Part shown: piece after piece, positions 1 through 7,111 of the stretch
How the letters are laid out: every line of letters begins with the position of its first letter
Numbering within the stretch: position 1 is the first letter of the stretch
Source of the DNA: Litoribacterium kuwaitense
GTDB lineage: Bacteria; Bacillota; Bacilli; Bacillales; DSM-28697
Reading direction: 5' to 3'
Assembly: GCF_011058155.1 (NCBI RefSeq)
Contig: NZ_JAALFC010000037.1
Location: 1-32,346, forward strand
Length of the DNA: 32,346 nt
Position numbers and translations under genes: made by a program
The notes under the pieces: model-generated
Seen by the model: the letters and a program-made list of their open reading frames with translations, nothing else
The model's database searches: none
Told to the model about the DNA's origin: nothing

Positions 1-270
1 TTACCTCACCAACTAGCTAATGCGCCGCGGGCCCATCTGTAAGTGATAGCCGAAGCCATCTTTCATCTTAAACCCATGCGGGTTCAAGGATTATCAGGTA
101 TTAGCCCCGGTTTCCCGGAGTTATCCCAGTCTTACAGGCAGGTTGCCCACGTGTTACTCACCCGTCCGCCGCTGAATCCGGGAAGCAAGCTTCCCTTCAT
201 CCGCTCGACTTGCATGTATTAGGCACGCCGCCAGCGTTCGTCCTGAGCCAGGATCAAACTCTCCATAAGA
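1..270 (-). rRNA. rrs: 16S ribosomal RNA, 5' part
   Basis: The minus strand reads the universal 16S 5' segment: AGAGTTTGATCCTGGCTCAG, then the AACGCTGGCGGCGTGCC region and the GGACGGGTGAGTAACACG block. Only about the first 270 nt are inside the window; the gene continues past position 1. The exact mature 5' end is set by analogy with B. subtilis and may be off by a few bases. Just upstream lie two perfect hairpins (around 276-300 and 330-350) of the kind found in rRNA leaders. Confidence 0.97.
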
Positions 271-378
271 GTTTTTGAATCTACCTTCTATATAGAAGGG
301 ATTCGTCCTTTGCACAGTTGTTTGTTTTACATGTCGATGTCTCGACATGGCACGTTTGTACGCTTGGCTTTTGTTCAG

Positions 379-391
379 TTTTCAAAGGGCA
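379..391 (-). promoter_or_regulatory. boxA-like antitermination element of the 16S leader
   Basis: On the minus strand the leader between tRNA-Ile and 16S contains GCCCTTTGAAAACTGAAC. This matches the CTTTGAAAACTGAAC sequence usual before Bacillus 16S genes, the boxA region bound by the Nus antitermination complex. It lies about 110 nt before the 16S 5' end. Confidence 0.6.
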
Positions 392-402
392 AAAACAAAG
401 TA

Positions 403-479
<77 letters not shown>

Positions 480-493
480 CCATGGCATAAAAA

Positions 494-567
494 TGGAGCG
501 GGTGATGGGAATCGAACCCACGACATCAGCTTGGAAGGCTGAGGTTTTACCACTAAACTACACCCGC
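494..567 (-). tRNA. tRNA-Gly (TCC)
   Basis: Minus-strand cloverleaf with acceptor stem GCGGGTG/CACCCGC, anticodon loop CTTCCAA giving TCC, and encoded CCA. Confidence 0.96.
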
Positions 568-587
568 ATAAGTACAGTCTATATATA

Positions 588-664
588 TGGCGCGCCCGAG
601 AGGAGTCGAACCCCTAACCTTTTGATCCGTAGTCAAACGCTCTATCCAATTGAGCTACGGGCGC
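588..664 (-). tRNA. tRNA-Arg (ACG)
   Basis: Minus-strand cloverleaf with acceptor GCGCCCG, anticodon loop CTACGGA giving ACG, and encoded CCA. Confidence 0.96.
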
Positions 665-691
665 AATGGCGCTTTTTATTCTAAAATGAGT

Positions 692-780
<89 letters not shown>

Positions 781-827
781 AACATCTATTCATGCAAAGT
801 ACACACGCAATTGTGCAATAACTAACA

Positions 828-902
828 TGGCTGGGCTAGCTGGATTCGAACCAGCGCATGACGGAGTCAAAGTCCGTTGCCTTACCGCTTGGCTATAGCC
901 CA
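828..902 (-). tRNA. tRNA-Gln (TTG)
   Basis: Minus-strand cloverleaf. Anticodon stem ACGGA/TCCGT closes the loop CTTTGAC, giving TTG. Acceptor TGGGCTA and encoded CCA. Confidence 0.96.
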
Positions 903-911
903 ACAATAAAA

Positions 912-987
912 TGGCGGTCCCGACCGGGATCGAACCGGCGATCTCCTGCGTGACAGGCAGGCATGTTAACCGCTACACCACGGGACC
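912..987 (-). tRNA. tRNA-Asp (GTC)
   Basis: Minus-strand cloverleaf. Anticodon stem CCTGC/GCAGG closes the loop CTGTCAC, giving GTC. Acceptor GGTCCCG and encoded CCA. Confidence 0.96.
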
Positions 988-1028
988 TCGTGCATCACCG
1001 GCATAAAGCCGGAAAAGTAATATTTAAA

Positions 1029-1100
1029 TGACCCGTACGGGATTCGAACCCGTGTTACCGCCGTGAAAGGGCGGTGTCTTAACCACTTGACCAACGGGCC
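1029..1100 (-). tRNA. tRNA-Glu (TTC), CCA not encoded
   Basis: Minus-strand cloverleaf. Anticodon stem CCGCC/GGCGG closes the loop CTTTCAC, giving TTC. After the discriminator A the DNA reads TTTA, so this is the only tRNA of the nine whose CCA must be added by tRNA nucleotidyltransferase. Confidence 0.95.
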
Positions 1101-1107
1101 ACATCGA

Positions 1108-1198
1108 TGGCGGAGAAGGAGGGATTTGAACCCTCGCGCCGCGTGAACGACCTACTCCCTTAGCAGGGGAGCCCCTTCAGCCACTTGGGTACTTCTCC
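1108..1198 (-). tRNA. tRNA-Ser (GCT)
   Basis: Minus-strand class II tRNA with a long variable arm. Anticodon stem CTCCC/GGGAG closes the loop CTGCTAA, giving GCT. CCA is encoded. Confidence 0.96.
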
Positions 1199-1199
1199 A

Positions 1200-1274
1200 T
1201 GGCTCCACAGGCAGGATTCGAACCTGCGACCGATCGGTTAACAGCCGATAGCTCTACCACTGAGCTACTGTGGA
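1200..1274 (-). tRNA. tRNA-Asn (GTT)
   Basis: Minus-strand cloverleaf. Anticodon stem ATCGG/CCGAT closes the loop CTGTTAA, giving GTT. Acceptor TCCACAG and encoded CCA. It is the first gene of the tRNA-rRNA transcription unit. Confidence 0.96.
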
Positions 1275-1306
1275 ATATTTTGTTTTATTTCCAAGCGACG
1301 AGTAAT

Positions 1307-1335
1307 AGTATATTATACTTATTTGTCGTTGTCAA
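1307..1335 (-). promoter_or_regulatory. Sigma A promoter of the tRNA-rRNA operon
   Basis: On the minus strand a perfect -35 TTGACA (1330-1335) is followed by 17 bp and a -10 TATACT (1307-1312), about 30 bp ahead of tRNA-Asn. Strength and position fit a stable-RNA promoter. No other promoter was recognised in the short gaps between the tRNAs, so the nine tRNAs and the 16S are probably one transcript. Confidence 0.8.
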
Positions 1336-1418
1336 CGCTGAATTATAAATAAAACATGCGAACAAGTACCGCCTGTCCTTAGCGACTTTATAAATTTACC
1401 ATAGGTCATTCATAACCG

Positions 1419-1877
1419 TCAACCATCCGATGCAACTTTTTTTAGTTTCCCATAACACTTTCCACAGCGATAACGCCCAGTACGGATTTGACGCTGACGC
1501 TTAAACTGAAGTCCACACGATATACATTCATACGTATGACGTGGAACAGCTGTCGGAAGAGCACGACAATGCCTTGCTCCTCCGACCTGCTGCAATAAGG
1601 TTTTAAAATCGACGTCTCGATGCTTGTATCCTTTACCTCCTAAATGCAAATGATAATGACAAAGCTCATGCTTCACAATCGCCTCAAGCTCCGGCAAGCC
1701 AAACTCAGTTACATGTTTCGGGTTGATTTCAATTGAATGATCATTTAAAACATAACGCCCTCCAGTTGTACGGAGCCGGGCATTGAAGCAAGCTCTATGC
1801 AAAAACGGCTTATGAAAAAATACCTGTGAAATGTTTTCTACATATGTTTGCAATTCTTGATCCGTCAATTTTTTCAC
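1419..1877 (-). CDS. ydcK: SprT-like zinc metalloprotease-fold protein (YdcK family)
   Basis: A 152-residue protein of the SprT family. The motif HELCHYH (His70, Glu71, His74) is a gluzincin-type zinc site. The C-terminal third has two cysteine pairs (CISC, CGKC) forming a zinc ribbon, as in bacterial SprT-like proteins. Substrate and cellular role are unknown in Bacillus. Start choice is open. The GTG at 1875-1877 lies only 2 nt from an AAGGAG ribosome site. A TTG three codons downstream (1866-1868) has a spacing of about 11 nt and aligns better with the shorter N-terminus I recall for B. subtilis YdcK. It stands upstream of the tRNA operon, as in B. subtilis. Confidence 0.88.
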   Translation of the reverse strand: MKKLTDQELQTYVENISQVFFHKPFLHRACFNARLRTTGGRYVLNDHSIEINPKHVTEFGLPELEAIVKHELCHYHLHLGGKGYKHRDVDFKTLLQQVGGARHCRALPTAVPRHTYECISCGLQFKRQRQIRTGRYRCGKCYGKLKKVASDG

Positions 1878-1924
1878 CGCTCCTTATATGGATAAAGAAG
1901 GTGGTACATAAACAAGCTGTTTAG

Positions 1925-1932
1925 CATACCCT
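1925..1932 (+). promoter_or_regulatory. Possible sigma E -10 element for cmpA
   Basis: CATACCCT fits the sigma E -10 pattern CATANNNT and lies about 105 bp before the cmpA start. cmpA is sigma E-dependent in B. subtilis. The matching -35 region (an ATA-containing stretch near 1907-1912) is weak, so this is only a candidate. Confidence 0.25.
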
Positions 1933-2037
1933 TTTACAAAACCTCCGTTAGGTCATCCCTTTACTTATTACTAAAATCCTTTGCTTTTGTTCAGCATAGG
2001 TACTCCGCTAAAAAAAACGACGAAAGGGGTGAATGAA

Positions 2038-2150
2038 TTGCCACATTGGTTAAGAAAACAATTAAAAAAAGCCTATTTAGAAAAAAACCGCTACGAGATT
2101 AAACTTTTAAATCAATGCTGGTTTTTTATAAGAATAAATACTCCCCTTAA
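2038..2150 (+). CDS. cmpA: Cortex morphogenetic protein CmpA, frame interrupted near its 3' end
   Basis: The TTG at 2038 follows an AAAGGGGTG ribosome site by about 8 nt. The reading frame starts MPHWLRKQLKKAYLEKNRYE, which is clearly CmpA, the small sporulation protein that limits cortex assembly and helps ClpXP degrade faulty SpoIVA (known from B. subtilis, 37 residues). As read, the frame does not stop after LNQCWFF. It runs on to 2301, antisense over the end of tex. One extra T in the T6 run at 2122-2127 would give the ending YKNKYSP and a TAA at 2148-2150, a 37-residue protein. I therefore give the gene span for the repaired frame. It may be a sequence error, a real lesion or slippage. 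It is convergent with tex, as in B. subtilis. Confidence 0.8.
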
Positions 2151-2159
2151 GGCCGCTTT

Positions 2160-4331
2160 TTACGATTCGATGGCGACCATTGACAGCCCGACACGGCCTT
2201 TTGCTTTATCAATCGTTTCGACCCATACCGTAACAACATCACCGACTTCTACGACATCCATCGGATGCTTCACAAAACCTTGCTTCAGCTTTGAGATATG
2301 AACTAATCCATCCTGTTTTAAACCGATATCGACAAAGGCCCCGAAATCTACGACGTTCCGAATGGTCCCTTGCATCTCCATGCCCGGCTCTAAATCCTCC
2401 AATGTCGTAATACCTTTTTTCAGCAACGGCTGCTCGATGTCATCACGCGGATCTCTTGAAGGTTTCATTAAATCATCCATAATGTCTTTTAAGGTCATTG
2501 TACCAATATTCCATTGCTTTGCCGCTTCTTCTATATTCATTTGTGCTAGATGCTCCTTGACCCGATCGCTTCCTAATTGGTCAACGCCGCACCCCGATTT
2601 TTCCAAAATGGCCTTAGCCACATGGTAGCTCTCTGGGTGAATACTTGTTCGATCCAAAGGAACGTCCCCGTCGTTAATACGTAAAAAACCGATACATTGC
2701 TCATACGTTTTCGCGCCGAGTCTTGGAACACTTTTCAGCGTATCACGTCTCTTGATCTTCCCATTCTCCTCACGATACTGAACAATGTTCTTTGCCACTG
2801 CCGGAGATAAACCTGCGACATACGACAATAAGCTCGCTGACGCCGTATTTACATTAACCCCGACTTGGTTTACAACAGTTTCTACAATAAATTCAAGTGC
2901 CTGCTGGAGCTCCTTTTGAGAGACATCGTGCTGATATTGACCAACACCAACCGATTTCGGGTCGATCTTCACTAGTTCGGCGAGTGGGTCTTGGATCCGC
3001 CGGGCAATGGATGCCGCACTGCGTTCTTCAACTTTTAGATCAGGGAATTCCTCCCTCGCCAAGGCTGATGCTGAATAAACACTTGCACCGGCCTCATTTA
3101 CGATGCAATAAAGTGCTGGTGCTTTTGTTTCTTTGAGGACCTCAGAGATAAACGCTTCTGTTTCCCGCGATGCTGTTCCGTTTCCAATGGCAATAAGGTC
3201 GACATTATACTGATGAAGGACGTCTTGAATGACCTTTTTAGCCTGTTCATATTGCGCAACTGGTTTGTGCGGGAAAATGGTGCCGATGTATAATACCCTC
3301 CCTGTTTCATCAACGACCGCCAGCTTGCAGCCGGTGCGGAAGGCAGGGTCGACACTGAGCACGACTTTTCCTTTCAGAGGGGGCTGTAGCAATAGATTTC
3401 GTAGATTTTTTGCAAAGATGTCAATGGCTTGTTTCTCTGCTTTTTCACTCAATTCCTTACGAATGTCACGCTCGACAGCGGGCTGTAGCAAACGTTTATA
3501 AGCATCTTGAGCGGCTGCTTGTAAATAGGAAGTCGATGGAGCGGTTGGTCGACGCACCCACAGTTTGTATAAATATTCGAGGATGGCTTCTTGGGGTGCT
3601 GTTAAACTGACCTTGAGAACGCCTTCTTTTTCCCCTCGATTAACTGCTAACACGCGATGGGCCACAATTTTTTTAACACTTTCTTCATAATCATAATACA
3701 TTCCAAACCGTTCTTTTTCATCTAGTGACTGGTCCTTTACAGATGTCTCGAGCATACCACGATCAAACGTGGTTTTGCGCACCCATTGGCGTGTTTTCGG
3801 CTCATCAGCCATCTGCTCCGCTAAAATATCCAATGCGCCTTGAATGGCTTCTTCGACAGTCGTTACTTCATCCGATAAGTAATGGACAGCCTCTTTGTCC
3901 GGCAGCTCATCCTGTTCTTCTTTGAGCCACTCCGCCAAAGGTTCAAGCCCTTTTTCCTTCGCCTTGCTCGCTCGTGTTTTCCGTTTCTGTTTATAGGGAC
4001 GATAAATGTCTTCCACCGTTTGTAGCTTTTCTGCCTGATCAAGGCTTTTTTGTATTGCTTCAGTCATTTTTCCTTGTTCAGTGATGAGTCGAGCAACATC
4101 CTGCTTTCTCGTTTCCAGCTGATGAATATATTCTGCGCGATCAAGAATCTGTTGAATCTGCACTTCATCAAGCCCAGCGGTTTGCTCTTTGCGGTATCTA
4201 GCAATAAACGGAACTGTGTTTCCTTCTGCCGTGAGCGACAAGACGTTGTTCACCTGTTTTTCTCGTAACGAAAGCTCACGGGCAATTTGCTGACCATATT
4301 GTTGCTTTTCCTCAGTCGTTTTTTCACTCAT
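2160..4331 (-). CDS. tex: Tex family RNA-binding transcription accessory protein
   Basis: A 723-residue protein of the usual Tex length. In order it shows an N-terminal helical region, a YqgF/RNase H-like domain in the middle (around GKVVLSVDPAFRTGCKLAVV), two helix-hairpin-helix segments (around ASLLSYVAGLSPAVAKNIV) and a C-terminal S1 RNA-binding domain (GTIRNVVDFGAFVDIGL). Tex binds structured RNA and affects transcription and toxin expression in several bacteria. In B. subtilis the orthologue is YdcI. The ATG at 4329-4331 follows an AAAGGA site by about 12 nt. Other overlapping open frames in this span are shadows. Confidence 0.95.
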   Translation of the reverse strand: MSEKTTEEKQQYGQQIARELSLREKQVNNVLSLTAEGNTVPFIARYRKEQTAGLDEVQIQQILDRAEYIHQLETRKQDVARLITEQGKMTEAIQKSLDQAEKLQTVEDIYRPYKQKRKTRASKAKEKGLEPLAEWLKEEQDELPDKEAVHYLSDEVTTVEEAIQGALDILAEQMADEPKTRQWVRKTTFDRGMLETSVKDQSLDEKERFGMYYDYEESVKKIVAHRVLAVNRGEKEGVLKVSLTAPQEAILEYLYKLWVRRPTAPSTSYLQAAAQDAYKRLLQPAVERDIRKELSEKAEKQAIDIFAKNLRNLLLQPPLKGKVVLSVDPAFRTGCKLAVVDETGRVLYIGTIFPHKPVAQYEQAKKVIQDVLHQYNVDLIAIGNGTASRETEAFISEVLKETKAPALYCIVNEAGASVYSASALAREEFPDLKVEERSAASIARRIQDPLAELVKIDPKSVGVGQYQHDVSQKELQQALEFIVETVVNQVGVNVNTASASLLSYVAGLSPAVAKNIVQYREENGKIKRRDTLKSVPRLGAKTYEQCIGFLRINDGDVPLDRTSIHPESYHVAKAILEKSGCGVDQLGSDRVKEHLAQMNIEEAAKQWNIGTMTLKDIMDDLMKPSRDPRDDIEQPLLKKGITTLEDLEPGMEMQGTIRNVVDFGAFVDIGLKQDGLVHISKLKQGFVKHPMDVVEVGDVVTVWVETIDKAKGRVGLSMVAIES

Positions 4332-4485
4332 TTCATCGATACATCCTTTCAGTATCGTCGTCTCTCACAACGATTCTCTCATAAAAAACGAAAAACATTC
4401 TTCTACTATTGAAACGCAAGATGATCTGCTGTGCAACAAGACTGTCTAAACTGTTTCCTTAACACCATTTTTTCCCCAGAAACAC

Positions 4486-4512
4486 AAAAAAACTTTCAGT
4501 TATATCTGAAAG
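4486..4512 (-). terminator. Rho-independent terminator of the sigma B operon
   Basis: On the minus strand a perfect 7-bp stem CTTTCAG/CTGAAAG with a 6-nt loop is followed by seven T. It lies about 355 bp downstream of rsbX and upstream of tex, so it closes the rsb-sigB transcript. Confidence 0.8.
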
Positions 4513-4597
4513 CAAAGGGTAGACAGCGTCTATGATGGTTTTATCTGCTTTTTAACGTCCGTTTAGCAACTCTTCCCGGACCTTAACCTGACTTGAG

Positions 4598-4780
4598 GAA
4601 ACTTGGCAACCCAAGGCGCGAAGGCGAGCAATGCCAACCTTAGCTTATGAGGAGACGAGCGTAACAAGCTACGACGCGATGCGAGGTGTTGTCAACGTGC
4701 CGAGCACACTTGGCAACCTAGGGCGCAGGCAAGACATGCCTCAAATTGAGCCTTAGTTTATGAGATAACAAGCCAGAAAA
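4598..4780. repeat. Two-copy intergenic hairpin repeat
   Basis: Two related copies lie about 108 bp apart, at about 4600-4669 and 4708-4780. Both start ACTTGGCAACC, both contain GGCGC, and both end with a CCTTAG(C/T)TTATGAG block. Each copy can form CTTGG-CAAC-CCAAG (copy 2 keeps it with G-U pairs) followed by a small GGC...GCC hairpin. Copy 2 has a short insertion in the middle. No reading frame crosses it. It may be an interspersed element present elsewhere in the genome. Confidence 0.55.
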
Positions 4781-4864
4781 GCAATTAACGGATGATAACA
4801 CTTCTCAACAGACTGACTTCCAAACGGATGATAGCCTCATCGACAATGCACTTCGCAAAATGAT

Positions 4865-5470
4865 TTACTTGGCAAGTCGACCTAAAAGAAAAGTGACATC
4901 GTCAGGCGGATCTTCTGAAATAGACGCCAGTAAAAGACGGTACGCTTCTTCAATCGATGGTGTTCTCCAACCGATTTGGCGCGGCGAGCGTAAATCTAAA
5001 CCATCTGAGTGGATGAGAAACGAGCTTTCCTTCTCGCACGGGAATGTTTGGATCTTTAATGGACAATGTCGGCCTGACAAATAGCCGGATTGCGGCAGTG
5101 GATACGTTAGCTTTCCAGTGGATGAATGTACAAAAAGCCTAATGTTTCCGACCGAAATGCACGTGAGCTCTTCTCTTACAAAATCCATCTTAAAAATGGT
5201 CAGTACGGCCCCACGCATTTGTTTCATTGCCTCATTGGCTCTTCGCACAAGCCCTTCAAGGGAGTCTTGCTCATAATGCGCTTTTATTTCTGCGATGGCC
5301 ACCATTGATGATTCATGCGCTTCTTTGCCACTTCCTAAACCGTCGGCTAGTGCACAGAGAAAGTACTCGTCCGTCTCTGTGAAGAAATAACTATCGCCGC
5401 AGAACTGATCATTATGCTTTGCTTTTTGAAAGGCATACACTTCCATATGGTTGAATTGTTCGTGAATCAT
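4865..5470 (-). CDS. rsbX: RsbX, serine/threonine phosphatase resetting the stressosome
   Basis: A 201-residue PP2C-type phosphatase that in B. subtilis dephosphorylates RsbS-P and RsbR-P, shutting the sigma B signal off. Recognisable stretches are ICGDS-like FCGDSYF, ALADGLGSGKEAHESS, KQMRGAVLTI and IHSDGLDL, matching RsbX. The frame stays open for 19 codons further upstream, but the ATG at 5468-5470 starts 1 nt after the sigB stop and follows GGAG by about 10 nt. It also matches the family length (199 in B. subtilis). It is the last gene of the operon. Confidence 0.93.
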   Translation of the reverse strand: MIHEQFNHMEVYAFQKAKHNDQFCGDSYFFTETDEYFLCALADGLGSGKEAHESSMVAIAEIKAHYEQDSLEGLVRRANEAMKQMRGAVLTIFKMDFVREELTCISVGNIRLFVHSSTGKLTYPLPQSGYLSGRHCPLKIQTFPCEKESSFLIHSDGLDLRSPRQIGWRTPSIEEAYRLLLASISEDPPDDVTFLLGRLAK

Positions 5471-5471
5471 T

Positions 5472-6260
5472 TTACAAACACTCCGTCGGCTCAACTCTGA
5501 TCGCTTCTCGCAGCTTTTTAAGCGCACGACGCTGCAATCTTGACACGTGCATTTGCGAAATTCCTAACAAATCACCTGTTTCTTTTTGACTCATGTTTTG
5601 AAAATAGGTGCAGTTTAAGATCTCCTGTTCCCGCTCCGTGAGGACATGGAACACTTTTTGCAAAAGCAAGCGCTGATCTGTTGTCTCATAGCCATCTTCT
5701 GTGTTTCCTACGAGATCCAGCAGCGTCACTGTACTTCCTTCTGAATCTGCTTCAATTTGACTATCGACGGACAGCGCCTGATAGCTTTTCCCCATTTCCA
5801 TCGTCTCTAAAATATCTTCTTCGCTGACCTCTAAGTACCCGGCAATTTCACTGACTTGAGGCGAGCGCTGCAGTTCTGTCGTAAGCTCTTCAACAGCGCG
5901 CTTAATTTTAGGACCTAATTCTTTAATGCGACGAGGAACGTGCACACTCCACGTTTTGTCACGAATAAATCGCTTAATTTCACCAATAATGGTAGGAATC
6001 GCAAAGGATTCAAAGCTTTTACCAAAGGAAGGATCATAGCGGCGAATCGATGCTAGTAGTCCGATCATACCTACCTGTACTAAATCATCGTGAATGCTTT
6101 TTCCTTTAGAATATTTCCGAGCGAGTGAGACGACGAGGTCTTCGTATTTTTCGACAATTTTTTCTTTGACAACCTCATCCTCTGGATCTTCCTGCGACAG
6201 CCTAATCCATTCATACACTTCTTGATTATTTCGATTGTGGGGCCGAGATTGGGTCGACAC
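5472..6260 (-). CDS. sigB: RNA polymerase sigma factor SigB (general stress)
   Basis: A 262-residue sigma-70 family factor of the SigB/SigF/SigG group. Region 2 includes YSKGKSIHDDLVQVGMIGLL and the recognition stretch FAIPTIIGEIKRFIRDK. Region 3 includes VPRRIKELGPKIK. Region 4 ends in the helix-turn-helix QKETGDLLGISQMHVSRLQR. I chose the GTG at 6258-6260, preceded by GGTGGAGGAG, because it gives 262 residues, the length I recall for B. subtilis SigB, and the N-terminus aligns without gaps. The ATG at 6273-6275 in the same frame is the alternative. Its 5' end overlaps rsbW by 35 nt. SigB is held by RsbW and released by dephosphorylated RsbV. Confidence 0.96.
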   Translation of the reverse strand: MSTQSRPHNRNNQEVYEWIRLSQEDPEDEVVKEKIVEKYEDLVVSLARKYSKGKSIHDDLVQVGMIGLLASIRRYDPSFGKSFESFAIPTIIGEIKRFIRDKTWSVHVPRRIKELGPKIKRAVEELTTELQRSPQVSEIAGYLEVSEEDILETMEMGKSYQALSVDSQIEADSEGSTVTLLDLVGNTEDGYETTDQRLLLQKVFHVLTEREQEILNCTYFQNMSQKETGDLLGISQMHVSRLQRRALKKLREAIRVEPTECL

Positions 6261-6714
6261 GCTCCTCCACCTCATCTCTTTTCAGGTATTTTGTCATTTG
6301 TACGACGACACCTGAATCACTTATTACTTCAACCGTATCCATTAAAGTATCAATTAAAAAAAGGCCTAGACCTCCCTCATTCATGTTATCGATGTTTTGC
6401 TGATCGATGTCCAATGGGCCTAGCCGCTTCTGAATCTGCTCTAAATCAAAGTGTCTTCCTGCATCCGCCACCATCATCTCAAGACGATCACTGTACACAT
6501 TGAAGGTAACGCTGATTTCGCCATTCTCTTCACTTTCATATGCATGGTGCACAGCATTTGTACATGCTTCAGAAAGCGCGACTTTAATGTCTTCAATATC
6601 TTCATAGTTAAATCCGATGCGATTGGCAACTCCTGAGCCTGTTAAGCGCACAACACCAACATACTCAGGCTTTGCAGGGATCTTCATTTCTACAGAATCA
6701 TGACTTCTTGTCAT
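6226..6714 (-). CDS. rsbW: RsbW, anti-sigma B factor and RsbV kinase
   Basis: A 162-residue GHKL-type serine kinase. The ATP site is visible as the N-box SEACTNAVHHAY (Asn53), a DxG-type motif ADAGRHFD, and the glycine-rich EGGLGLFLI. It either sequesters SigB or phosphorylates RsbV. The start ATG overlaps the rsbV stop as ATGA, which indicates translational coupling, and the 3' end overlaps sigB. Confidence 0.96.
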   Translation of the reverse strand: MTRSHDSVEMKIPAKPEYVGVVRLTGSGVANRIGFNYEDIEDIKVALSEACTNAVHHAYESEENGEISVTFNVYSDRLEMMVADAGRHFDLEQIQKRLGPLDIDQQNIDNMNEGGLGLFLIDTLMDTVEVISDSGVVVQMTKYLKRDEVEERVDPISAPQSK

Positions 6715-7043
6715 TTCAATCCACCCCTGATCGTGTTGTCTATATCTAACACCTCATCCAAACCTGTAATCGTAAAGAGGCGCTTTACTCTCTGGTTCAT
6801 TCCGACCAGCTTCATATGACTGTTACTTTTCTTGGCAGACTTTAACGCGCCGATAAAAACACCGAGACCTGTACTATCCATATAAGATACATCTGTTAAA
6901 TCAACAACAATTGTATTATTTTCTTGTTCTGTTAAAGGAAGCAAGGCTTCACGAAGGTTAGGAGCTGTATAAGCATCGACCTCACCGGAAAGACATACAT
7001 TTTGGGTGTTCTGATCTACGCTTTGATCAATTGTTAAATTCAA
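6711..7043 (-). CDS. rsbV: RsbV, anti-anti-sigma factor
   Basis: A 110-residue STAS-domain protein. The conserved phosphorylation site lies in SYMDSTGLGVF, with Ser57 as the residue modified by RsbW (Ser56 in B. subtilis). The unphosphorylated form binds RsbW and frees SigB. The start is TTG (7041-7043), with GAGGTGA 7 nt upstream. A sigma B-type promoter lies directly upstream, so rsbV-rsbW-sigB-rsbX can be self-amplified. Confidence 0.96.
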   Translation of the reverse strand: MNLTIDQSVDQNTQNVCLSGEVDAYTAPNLREALLPLTEQENNTIVVDLTDVSYMDSTGLGVFIGALKSAKKSNSHMKLVGMNQRVKRLFTITGLDEVLDIDNTIRGGLK

Positions 7044-7085
7044 GTCAAATTCACCTCAATCAATTTTCGAATCGTCTTTTGGCTT

Positions 7086-7111
7086 TTTCCCGTAACTTAT
7101 GACCGTTAAAC
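7086..7111 (-). promoter_or_regulatory. Sigma B-dependent promoter of rsbVW-sigB-rsbX
   Basis: On the minus strand GTTTAA (7106-7111) and GGGAAA (7086-7091) are separated by exactly 14 bp, fitting the sigma B consensus GTTTAA-N12-15-GGGWAW. The -35 element overlaps the TAA stop codon of rsbU. The same internal autoregulatory promoter exists in B. subtilis. Confidence 0.8.

Larger units (their letters stand above)
4332..4864. other. Intergenic region between tex and rsbX
   Basis: This 533 bp stretch has no convincing gene. It contains the presumed tex promoter region, which I could not resolve. It also holds the terminator of the sigma B operon (4486-4512), a small hairpin TAGAC/GTCTA near 4521-4534 and a duplicated element at 4598-4780. 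The sigma B operon mRNA would carry about 360 nt of this as its 3' untranslated region. Confidence 0.6.

Noticed and set aside
2151-2301. C-terminal extension of CmpA over tex
   Set aside because: It is antisense to the conserved S1 domain of Tex and has no family match. A one-base repair explains it better.
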